Shown here piece by piece: positions 6,547 through 13,125 of a DNA stretch of 18,292 bases. The notes beneath the pieces are model-generated. The model had not been told where the DNA came from. It searched no databases and worked only from the letters and a program-made list of their open reading frames with translations. The number at the start of each line of letters is the position of its first letter. Within the stretch, counting starts at the first letter, position 1. The stretch comes from CAVPEW01 sp050247895. GTDB lineage: Bacteria; Actinomycetota; Acidimicrobiia; Acidimicrobiales; VFJN01. Location: assembly GCA_050247895.1 (NCBI GenBank), contig JBFWTJ010000033.1:1-18292 (forward strand). Direction: 5' to 3'. The position numbers and the translations under genes are program-made.

Positions 6547-7028
6547 GGGCGGGACGCTTGGCGGCCGGCTGCCTCGTCCTGGCCGTCGCCGGCTGGTCGG
6601 CCGGCTGCAGCGACGACGACGTCGCGCGTGACGACGACGGCCGGATCACCTCGTCCGGCGAGGTCGCCGTCTTCGACCTGCAGCCCGGTGACTGCCTGTC
6701 GCCCGGCGAGGAGATCACCGCCGAGGTCGAGAAGGTCGTCGCGGTCCCCTGCGCCGAGGCCCACACCCACGAGGTGTTCGCCGTGGTCGAGTGGGACGAC
6801 GGCGACACCTACCCGGGCGACGCGGCCCTGAGCGACTTCGGCGACGCGGCCTGCGTGGCCCGCTGGTCGGACTACTTCGGCTCGGACTACCTCGACTCCG
6901 CGCTGTTCCACACCTACCTGCTGCCCACGTTGCGCAGCTGGGACGAGCGCGACGACCGCAGCGTCATCTGCCTCGGGGCCAGCGCGGGCGAGCCGCTGCG
7001 GGGCTCGTCGAAGGACTCGGGGCGCTAG
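6543..7028 (+). CDS. Putative lipoprotein with Septum_form-like domain
   Basis: A 161-residue exported protein. The N-terminus (MRAGRLAAGCLVLAVAGWSA then GC) is a short signal peptide; Cys22, followed by SDDD, is the likely lipidation site, although Ser at -3 is off the usual lipobox. Cys10 is a less likely alternative. The mature part reads VFDLQPGDCLSPGEE, then VVAVPCAEAHTHEVFAVVEW, DDGDTYPGDAAL and FGDAACVARW. The order GDC / V-CxxxHxxEVF / YPG / C is the pattern of actinobacterial septum formation (Septum_form) proteins, with cysteines likely in disulfides outside the cell. The GTG start overlaps the previous stop (GTGA) and has no separate SD, so translation is coupled. The PAAR-like gene follows 2 bases after its stop. 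In a CIS operon it could act at the envelope, but that is inference from position. Confidence 0.75.
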   Translation: MRAGRLAAGCLVLAVAGWSAGCSDDDVARDDDGRITSSGEVAVFDLQPGDCLSPGEEITAEVEKVVAVPCAEAHTHEVFAVVEWDDGDTYPGDAALSDFGDAACVARWSDYFGSDYLDSALFHTYLLPTLRSWDERDDRSVICLGASAGEPLRGSSKDSGR

Positions 7029-7030
7029 CG

Positions 7031-7423
7031 GTGCCGCCGATCATCGTCGCCGGGACCCCGATGGTCTGCTCCTTCGGCACCGCGCCCTCGGCCATCATCC
7101 CGCAGGCCTCCCCCCAGCCGGCCGTCGTCGAGAGCCGGCCGGCCTGCCGCATCACCGACATCGTGCCGATCAACAACATCCCCCCGTTCGCCATGTGCAC
7201 GTCGCTGGCCAACCCGACCGTCGCATCCGCCACCGCCGCGGCGTCCGGCGTGCTCACCCCCATGCCCTGCGTGCCCGTCACGGTGGGACCGTGGAAGCCG
7301 GGCGCGCCCACGACCACGATCGGGGGCATCCCGGCGCTGACCGTCGGCTCGACCTGCCAGTGCGGCTGGGGCGGCGTCATCACCTTCACGGGACCGGGCG
7401 CGCCCCGGTCGCAGGCCACCTGA
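7031..7423 (+). CDS. DUF4280 PAAR-like protein, CIS spike tip
   Basis: A 130-residue protein with the DUF4280 (PAAR-like) pattern: an opening TPMVCSFGTAPS, then ITDIVPINNIPPFAMCTSLANP (split here at residue 41-62), PMPCVPVTVGPWKPG, and TTTIGGIPALTVGSTCQC followed by GWGG. Six cysteines (13, 39, 56, 80, 109, 111) sit at the usual places. PAAR-like proteins form a small sharp cone on the spike of type VI and contractile injection systems and may carry effectors. No extension beyond the cone is present, so a cargo would have to be a separate protein, and the next gene is a DUF4157 protein. The GTG start lies 2 bases after the previous stop with only weak SD-like Gs. Finding it here, away from the structural operon but beside the candidate cargo, suggests it may be delivered together with that protein. 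Confidence 0.88.
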   Translation: MPPIIVAGTPMVCSFGTAPSAIIPQASPQPAVVESRPACRITDIVPINNIPPFAMCTSLANPTVASATAAASGVLTPMPCVPVTVGPWKPGAPTTTIGGIPALTVGSTCQCGWGGVITFTGPGAPRSQAT

Positions 7424-7440
7424 GGGGCCACAAGACCCCT
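7423..7440 (+). terminator. Weak hairpin after DUF4280 gene
   Basis: AGGGG (7423-7427) can pair with CCCCT (7436-7440) around an 8-base loop directly after the stop, with no T-run. It lies just ahead of the TACCCT promoter element and would give at most partial termination. Confidence 0.25.
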
Positions 7441-7462
7441 ACGCCACGCCGGCCCTTTGCGT

Positions 7463-7468
7463 TACCCT
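7463..7468 (+). promoter_or_regulatory. Candidate -10, leaderless start of DUF4157 gene
   Basis: TACCCT ends 8 bases before the ATG at 7477 in a 53-base gap without any Shine-Dalgarno sequence. This suggests the DUF4157 gene has its own leaderless transcript besides any read-through from upstream. No clear -35 is seen. Confidence 0.4.
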
Positions 7469-7476
7469 CCGTGGCC

Positions 7477-10400
7477 ATGGCGGCACGGCAGGCGGGGCGG
7501 GAAGGTCGCAAGCGGCGCGACGCGGAGGCGGCGGGCGAGGAGCGCGCGCCGGCCACGGCGACCCGGACCGCGGTCCCGGTCCTCGACGCGGCCCTCGTCG
7601 CCGGTGCGGCCGCGGGCGACGCCCGGTCGGCCGCCGTGCTGACCGCCACCGGCGGCGCGGTCGTGCAGGCCAAGCTCGCCGTCGGCAGGGCCGACGATCC
7701 CTGGGAGCACGCCGCCGACGCCGCCGCGGACGCCGCGCTGCGCCGCCTGGCCGGCGCGGGTCCCGAGCTCGGTCCGCCCTCGGCAGCCGGCGGCGCGGGC
7801 GATCCCGACGCCGAGCGGGGCGACGCCGGCCCCGCGGCACCCGCCCGCCTGGCCACCACCGCCGGTGCGGCGACCGCCCGCCGCGCCGCCGCCGGGCCCG
7901 ACGCCCGGGGTGGCGGCGACACCACCCCGGCCGAGGAGCGCGCCATCCGCGCCGGGGGCGGCGGCCGGCTCGACGGGCGGACCCAGGCCCGCATGGAGCA
8001 CGCCTTCGGCACCGACCTGTCCGACGTGCGCGTGCACGACGACTCCCGGGCCCACCAGCTCGCCGGCGGCCTCCAGGCCACCGCCTTCACCGCCGGGTCC
8101 GGCATCTGGTTCGCCGAGGGCGCCTACGACCCCGGCTCGGCCCGGGGCGAGCGCGTCCTGGCCCACGAGCTGGCCCACGTCGTCCAGCAGCGGGGCGGGG
8201 GCGCCGCGCCCGTCCGCCGCATCGGCGTCATGACCGTGGCCGACTGGAAGGACGACCCGGTCGGCGCCTTCGAGCAGGACTCGTCGGTCTCGATCCCCCT
8301 CGACTTCATCGACCTGGCCGACACCATCCACAAGTCGACCATGGCCAGCTCGGACCTCAGCGCCAAGGAGTTCGGCGAGCTCGAGAGCTTCGGCGGGGAC
8401 GGCTACGGCGAGACCACCGGCGCGCTCGGCGTGGCCTCCGGCCTGGCCTCCATGGCCTCGGGCGGCGTCGAGGGCGCGAAGGGCATCGCCAAGGTCGTGA
8501 AGAACGAGCGGGGCAGCTTCGGCCACAACCTCGGCGCCCAGGAGATCGAGAGCGGCCTGTGGAGCCTCGGCGGGGGCGGGACCGGCGCCGCCTCCAGCCT
8601 GGCCAGCGCCATCGGCGAGAGCGTCCCCGGCCTCGACGTGGCCACCAACCTGGTCACCGCGGCCGAGAAGTTCAAGACCGGCACCGAGGACGCGGTGACC
8701 TCGGCCAAGCTCGGCCGCCGCCGCACCCACCTCAAGCGGGCCCAGGACCAGTACCTGCCCGACAGCGAGCGCCTCAAGCGGTTCCAGGAGTTCTGGAAGA
8801 GCGAGGGCGCCCGCTTCGCGGCCGACGACGCGGCCAAGCAGGGCAAGGCCGCCACCAAGACCGCGGCGACCGCGCTGGGCGGGGCCAAGGACGCCCACGC
8901 CAAGGTCCTGGCCACGGCCAAGGCCGATGCCGACAAGGCGGCCAAGGCCGTCATGGACGCCGCCGACCAGGCGGCCCAGAAGGCCGAGGCCGACGCGTCC
9001 AAGGCCGGCAAGACCCGCGAGCAGGCCCTCGAGGCCGCCCGGGTGGCGGCCCAGAAGGCCATGGACGACGTGGTCGCCGCGACCAAGAAGGAGAAGGAGG
9101 CCCTGGCCAGCCAGAAGGCCGACCAGGGCGCGGCCGACAAGGCGGCCGCCGCGGCGAGCAAGGCCGCCGCGGCCCAGGCCATGAAGGACGCGCTGGCGGC
9201 CAAGAAGTCCAAGGCCGACGCCCAGGCCGCGGCCAAGGCCGCCGGGGACAAGGCGCTCGCCGACGAGATGGCGAAGCACAAGGCCAAGATCGACGCCAAC
9301 ACCACCGCGGTGACCGCCGCGACCAAGGCCAAGGCCGACGCCATCGCAGCACGCGACAAGGCCAAGGCGAAGGTCGACGACGACCGGGCCGCCGACAAGA
9401 AGGCCCGGTCCGACGACGCCACGTCCCGCAAGACCGCTGCGGCCAAGGCCAAGACCGATGCCGCCACCGCGGCCGACACCGCCCGCAAGGCGCGCGGCGC
9501 GGACGTCCAGAAGGCCGAGGCCGACATCAGCAAGGCCCAGTCCGACAGGACCAAGGCCAAAGGCGACGTCTCCGCGGCCGGCAAGGCCCGCAAGGCGGCC
9601 ACCAGCGGCCTGAAGCGGGGCGAGCACGCACGGTTCGTCAAGCTGCGCGACGAGTTCGGCAGCTTCGACGCCACCAACCCCAAGCCCTTCCTCGACTGGC
9701 TGCGGACCCAGGCCGAGGCCAAGAGCGGCTACCACGACTTCGGCTACGGCACCGACGTCCGCAACCAGTTCAAGGCGTCCGGCGCGGCCGGGGCCGGCGA
9801 CGAGTACACCAAGCTCGGCAAGCTCAAGGAGTTCGCCAAGTTCGGCCAGGGCCGCAAGGCCGAGACGGCCACCCTCAACATGATCGAGGGGACGGGCGCG
9901 GCGCTGGACGCCGCGGGCACCCTCACCGCCGGCTCGGACTTCGGCGCCACCAAGATCACCGGCAAGACGCTCAAGGGCGGGGCCGCCGCCTACCGGGCGC
10001 TGAAGTCGGGCGGGAAGCGGGCCAAGCGGGTCCACCAGCTCCGCAAGGCCCGCAACGAGATCGGCTACGGCAAGGCCCCGACCGGTGGCAAGGCCCCCAA
10101 GGAGAGGAGCGTCATGTGGGGGGCCAAGATGTTCTTCGGCGGCAACATCGAGGCGTCGCAGGCCAAGACGGCCAAGGCCATCAAGGGGACGCCCGCCGGC
10201 GCCAAGAAGGCCAACAAGGCCATCGCCGCCGGCGACCGCGAGCGGCTCCTGAAGATGGTCACCACCAAGTGCCTGCGCCAGATCAACACCTTCATCGACT
10301 GCCTCTGCTCGCCGTCCAAGGCGGTCCAGACCCAGGCCGAGAAGATCCTGCACATCATCGCCGAGACCAACCTGGCCGGTGCGCTGGCCAAGATCGACGC

Positions 10401-10533
10401 CGCGCACATCGCCTCGTTCCGGGCCCTGGCCAACAAGTCGCCCCGGACCGCGGACGAGGAGAAGCGCTACAAGAAGGAGCGGGGACACCTGAAGGGGATC
10501 CTGACCAAGCACCTCGAGGGCATCGGCGGGTGA
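7477..10533 (+). CDS. DUF4157 (eCIS core domain) protein with long Ala/Lys helical rod, candidate cargo
   Basis: A 1018-residue protein. Residues 1-160 are Ala/Gly/Arg-rich with VVQAKLAVGRADDPWEHAAD (62-81), the short motif that usually precedes DUF4157. The DUF4157 domain covers about 160-250 (RLDGRTQARMEHAFGTDLSD, VRVHDDSRAHQLA, AFTAGSGIWFAEGAYDPGS) and ends in LAHELAHVVQQ, a HExxH zinc-peptidase motif (H230, E231, H234). Residues 290-420 hold Gly/Ala-rich hydrophobic segments, as in many CIS cargos. From about 449 to 708 nearly every residue is Ala, Lys, Asp, Gln or Thr, a TolA-like region likely forming one long helix or coiled coil. The last 310 residues form an unrecognised domain containing TTKCLRQINTFIDCLCSP. 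DUF4157 is widespread in proteins encoded at CIS loci and often fused to toxins. Start ATG 7477. Cargo role is inferred; the C-terminal domain would be the effector candidate. Confidence 0.88.
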   Translation: MAARQAGREGRKRRDAEAAGEERAPATATRTAVPVLDAALVAGAAAGDARSAAVLTATGGAVVQAKLAVGRADDPWEHAADAAADAALRRLAGAGPELGPPSAAGGAGDPDAERGDAGPAAPARLATTAGAATARRAAAGPDARGGGDTTPAEERAIRAGGGGRLDGRTQARMEHAFGTDLSDVRVHDDSRAHQLAGGLQATAFTAGSGIWFAEGAYDPGSARGERVLAHELAHVVQQRGGGAAPVRRIGVMTVADWKDDPVGAFEQDSSVSIPLDFIDLADTIHKSTMASSDLSAKEFGELESFGGDGYGETTGALGVASGLASMASGGVEGAKGIAKVVKNERGSFGHNLGAQEIESGLWSLGGGGTGAASSLASAIGESVPGLDVATNLVTAAEKFKTGTEDAVTSAKLGRRRTHLKRAQDQYLPDSERLKRFQEFWKSEGARFAADDAAKQGKAATKTAATALGGAKDAHAKVLATAKADADKAAKAVMDAADQAAQKAEADASKAGKTREQALEAARVAAQKAMDDVVAATKKEKEALASQKADQGAADKAAAAASKAAAAQAMKDALAAKKSKADAQAAAKAAGDKALADEMAKHKAKIDANTTAVTAATKAKADAIAARDKAKAKVDDDRAADKKARSDDATSRKTAAAKAKTDAATAADTARKARGADVQKAEADISKAQSDRTKAKGDVSAAGKARKAATSGLKRGEHARFVKLRDEFGSFDATNPKPFLDWLRTQAEAKSGYHDFGYGTDVRNQFKASGAAGAGDEYTKLGKLKEFAKFGQGRKAETATLNMIEGTGAALDAAGTLTAGSDFGATKITGKTLKGGAAAYRALKSGGKRAKRVHQLRKARNEIGYGKAPTGGKAPKERSVMWGAKMFFGGNIEASQAKTAKAIKGTPAGAKKANKAIAAGDRERLLKMVTTKCLRQINTFIDCLCSPSKAVQTQAEKILHIIAETNLAGALAKIDAAHIASFRALANKSPRTADEEKRYKKERGHLKGILTKHLEGIGG
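8821..9600 (+). repeat. Ala/Lys-rich low-complexity coding tract
   Basis: GCC, AAG and GAC codons dominate (recurrent AAGGCC and GCCAAGGCC), encoding the helical rod of the DUF4157 protein. No perfect long unit repeats; the pattern is degenerate, so it reads as a compositional tract rather than a tandem repeat. Confidence 0.7.
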
Positions 10534-10988
10534 CCGCGCTCGCCGACCGCATCGCCGAGCTGCTCGAGGCCCGTGGCGCCGGCTTCGAGCGGCAGGAGGA
10601 CGACGACCGGATCGTCCACCTCATCGGCCCCGACGACGAGGACGGCGACTGGGTCGTCACCTTCCTGGGGATCGAGGACCCCCACGAGGCCGTCGTCGCC
10701 TACGCCTTCGCGCCCGTCGACTGCCCGGCCGAGCACCGGGGCGCGCTGGCCGAGCTCGTGACCCGGGCCAACCTCGGCCTGGGCAGCGGGTGCTGGGAGC
10801 TCGACCTGGACGACGGCGAGCTGCGGGCCCGGGTCGGCCTGAGGCTCCAGGGCCAGACCCTGTCCGACCCGTTGCTCGAGGGCCTGGTGGCCGAGCTGTC
10901 CGACCTCGTCGAGGCCTACGGCGAGGCGGCCCTGTCCGTCATGGACGGCGAGGACCCGGCCGAGGCGCTGGACGAGGCCGACGGCTGA
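10530..10988 (+). CDS. YbjN-like protein, possible cargo chaperone
   Basis: A 152-residue acidic protein with the look of the YbjN / type III secretion chaperone-like fold: an N-terminal helix (ALADRIAELLEARG), strands around RIVHLI and WVVTFLGI, the YAFAPVDCPAEHRGALAELV helix, then NLGLGSGCWELDLDDGELRA, where YbjN proteins usually show NxxxxxGxFxxD, and a C-terminal helical pair (LSDPLLEGLVAELSDLVEAY). There is no signal peptide or membrane segment. Its GTG start overlaps the stop of the DUF4157 gene (GTGA), so production is coupled to that protein. Small acidic proteins of this fold keep secreted partners soluble or escort them, which makes a cargo chaperone the most attractive reading. Family call is by pattern only and binding is inference. 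Confidence 0.72.
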   Translation: MTALADRIAELLEARGAGFERQEDDDRIVHLIGPDDEDGDWVVTFLGIEDPHEAVVAYAFAPVDCPAEHRGALAELVTRANLGLGSGCWELDLDDGELRARVGLRLQGQTLSDPLLEGLVAELSDLVEAYGEAALSVMDGEDPAEALDEADG

Positions 10989-10991
10989 CCG

Positions 10992-11008
10992 GCCGGCACG
11001 GCGCCGGC
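10992..11008. terminator. GC hairpin between convergent genes
   Basis: GCCGGC (10992-10997) pairs with GCCGGC (11003-11008) around a 5-base loop in the 33-base gap between the YbjN-like gene and the ATPase gene, which converge here. There is no T-run; it could serve both strands. Confidence 0.35.
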
Positions 11009-11021
11009 GTGGGTGCGGGGG

Positions 11022-12851
11022 TCACTCGGCGTAGGGGAACCAGGGGCCGAAGTCGTCCTCGTTGCGCAGCCGGCCCAGCTTCTCCAGCTCGCGCGACACC
11101 CCTCGGACCAGCAGCGGCGTAGTCACCTCGCCCCCGGCGTCGGCGGCCAGGAAGGCGGCGGTCAGCGCGGCGTTGCGGATCGACCCGCCGGTCAGGTCGA
11201 AGCGCGCCGCCAGGTCCTCCACGTCGCCGTCGGCCACCGCCAGCGGCAGGCCGTCCAGCGCCACCGACCAGATGCGCCGGCGCTCGGACTCGTCGGGCGA
11301 CGGGAACTCCACCGCCACGTGGATCCGGCGCAGGAACGCCTGGTCGAGGTGCTGGCGCAGGTTGGTGGTCAGCACCGCGAACCCGTCCCAGCGCTCGATG
11401 CGCTGCAACAGGTAGGAGACCTCGACGTTGGCGTAGCGGTCCCGGGCGTCGGACACGTCGCTGCGCTGGCCGAACAGGGCGTCGGCCTCGTCGAAGAGCA
11501 GGACGACGTTGCCCGCGGTGGCCGCCTCGAACGCGGCGTCCAGGTTCTGCTCGGTCTCGCCGATGTACTTGCTCAGCACCGAGGACAGGTCGACCACGAA
11601 CAGGTCGAGGCCCAGCTCGCCGGCCACCACCTCCGCCGCGGTCGTCTTGCCCGTCCCCGACGGCCCCGAGAACAGGGCGATCAGCCCGCTGGAGGGCACC
11701 GCGGGCACGCCCCACTCGCCGTGGACCGTGGCCCGGTGGCGGTAGCGGGCCACCAGCTCGCGGAGCTGGCGCTCCTGGCCCGGGCGCAGGACCAGGTGGT
11801 CCCAGCGGCGGCGGGGCTGGATGCGCCGGGCGCTGCGCTCCAGCGGGCCGGCGGCCAGGCGCCGGGCCGCGGCGTCGACCGGACCGGGATCGGCCAGGCG
11901 GCCCAGCAGGCGGAGCTGCTCGGCGCCGAGGCGGTGGCCGTGGTCCGAGCGGTCGCCCAGCGCCCCGGCCACCTCGTCGGACGACGCCGTGGCCGGCTCG
12001 GCCCGCACCTCGGCCCACCGGCCCTCGGGCAGGTTGTCGAGGGGCAGCTCGTGGGCCGAGGCCAGGCACCAGGGCAGGTGGTCGGCCCGCTCGACGGCCC
12101 GGCGGGCCACCGGCGGCAGCTCGTGGACGCCCTCGGGCGGCTCGAGCTCGAGCACCACGGCCAGGGCGGACAGCGTGGCCTCGCGCACCACCGCGTCCCA
12201 CTCGGCCCGGGTCGAGGGCAGCGGCGTGCAGAGCAGGTGCGAGCGGGCCAGGCGCGCGCCGGCCGCCTCCCGGCGCCGGGTCCGGTCCTCGCCCACCACC
12301 AGCAGGTGCGACGGCCCGTCGGGGTCGGGACCGTCGGGCGCACCGGGCACGACGGTGGCCCCGGCGGGCAGCTCGGGGTCCAGGGAGGTGTCCCCGGCCA
12401 GCGCCCACACCACCTGCGACGCCACCACGACGGGGCGGGCGGCCCAAGGTCCGACCCCGGGCACCTCGACCAGCGCGGCGCGCCGCAGCCGGGATCCCTC
12501 GGCCACGGCCAGCGGGCCAGGGTGGGCCGGGTCGAACAGCCGGGCCAGCAGGCCCAGCGTGGGCCGCCGCACGTCCTCGCCCTGCAGGCGGGCCACCAGC
12601 GCCTGGCGCTGCTCGTCCACCTCCACCGCGGCGCACAGGGCGAGGACCTCGACCTCCTCCGCGGCCAGCCCGGCCGACTCGACCAGCGACCACAGCAGCG
12701 GCCGCTCGGCGTCGAGGGCCTCCTGCAGCGCGGCCGACGCCTCCCGGCGGCGGGCCGACCGGGCCTCGGCGTCGGCGCCGTCCCCGTCCCCACCGGCCAG
12801 GCCGTGCAGCAGAACGTCGGCGAAAGCCGTCCACCTGACCCGCCGGACCAT
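11022..12851 (-). CDS. CIS-associated AAA+ ATPase (Afp15-like)
   Basis: A 609-residue protein. The N-terminal 340 residues are a helical, Ala/Leu/Arg-rich region typical of the ATPases in contractile injection loci. The AAA+ module (about 345-600) shows Walker A GPSGTGKTT (396-404), Walker B VVLLFDEAD (449-457), sensor-1 Asn497 in VLTTNLRQHLDQAFLRRI with arginine-finger candidates Arg508/Arg509, and GGSIRNAAL as sensor 2. This is the pattern of the CDC48-like ATPase of Afp/PVC-type systems, thought to act in sheath assembly or recycling in the cytoplasm. It is encoded against the other CIS genes, divergent from the sheath operon and convergent with the YbjN-like gene, so it has its own control. 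The ATG at 12851 has no SD; TACGGT upstream suggests a leaderless transcript. Confidence 0.92.
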   Translation of the reverse strand: MVRRVRWTAFADVLLHGLAGGDGDGADAEARSARRREASAALQEALDAERPLLWSLVESAGLAAEEVEVLALCAAVEVDEQRQALVARLQGEDVRRPTLGLLARLFDPAHPGPLAVAEGSRLRRAALVEVPGVGPWAARPVVVASQVVWALAGDTSLDPELPAGATVVPGAPDGPDPDGPSHLLVVGEDRTRRREAAGARLARSHLLCTPLPSTRAEWDAVVREATLSALAVVLELEPPEGVHELPPVARRAVERADHLPWCLASAHELPLDNLPEGRWAEVRAEPATASSDEVAGALGDRSDHGHRLGAEQLRLLGRLADPGPVDAAARRLAAGPLERSARRIQPRRRWDHLVLRPGQERQLRELVARYRHRATVHGEWGVPAVPSSGLIALFSGPSGTGKTTAAEVVAGELGLDLFVVDLSSVLSKYIGETEQNLDAAFEAATAGNVVLLFDEADALFGQRSDVSDARDRYANVEVSYLLQRIERWDGFAVLTTNLRQHLDQAFLRRIHVAVEFPSPDESERRRIWSVALDGLPLAVADGDVEDLAARFDLTGGSIRNAALTAAFLAADAGGEVTTPLLVRGVSRELEKLGRLRNEDDFGPWFPYAE

Positions 12852-12859
12852 CGGCCGTC

Positions 12860-12865
12860 ACCGTA
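12860..12865 (-). promoter_or_regulatory. Candidate -10, leaderless start of the ATPase gene
   Basis: TACGGT on the minus strand (12865-12860) ends 8 bases before the ATG at 12851, with no Shine-Dalgarno between. The spacing matches that of the DUF4157 gene. No -35 is recognisable. Confidence 0.35.
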
Positions 12866-12960
12866 CCGGTCGCTCCCCCGCCGCGAGGCCCCGACCCCGC
12901 CGCGTAGGCCGAACGGCCCAACTGCTACGAAGGGCGCAGACAGCCGCACCCCGAGTGGGG

Positions 12961-13125
12961 TACCTTCGCGATGCCTGGTGGGTGCAGGCGCGGCGAGCCC
13001 TGAGGAAGCCGGTCTCTCGGTGGTGGCGGGATCTTGCGGTGGCGGTGCTCCCCGGCGGGAAGCGCGGGCCGGCGCGAGTCCGTCCCTGCTTCGGACAGAG
13101 CAACCGTTCGAGAGAGGGGCCTGCA
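12961..13125 (+). promoter_or_regulatory. Promoter element and structured leader of the sheath operon
   Basis: The 274-base divergent gap (12852-13125) holds no gene. TACCTT (12961-12966) is the best -10 towards the sheath, implying a leader of about 150 bases. In it: a hairpin GCCTG/CAGGC (12973-12977 with 12985-12989), an 11-codon frame from ATG 12971 to TGA 13003, a hairpin GTCCG/CGGAC (about 13079-13097) and the SD GAGAGGGG (13112-13119) six bases before the GTG at 13126. A long structured leader could allow post-transcriptional control of tail production, but no known riboswitch class is convincingly present. Confidence 0.4.

Noticed and set aside
7462..10512. A minus-strand open frame of over 1000 codons opposite the DUF4157 gene.
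   Set aside because: Gly/Leu/Val/Arg-only mirror of Ala/Lys codons, no recognisable domain; the plus frame has DUF4157 and HELAH.
13050..13100. GGGAA...GGCGCGAGTCCG in the sheath leader recalls part of a cobalamin riboswitch core.
   Set aside because: No B12 box and no matching downstream core; the region then runs into a simple hairpin and the SD. Chance similarity in GC-rich DNA is more likely.
11013..13125. Plus-strand open frames running through the ATPase gene into the sheath.
   Set aside because: The sheath part is real only from the GTG at 13126; upstream is antisense of the AAA+ ATPase with its Walker motifs.
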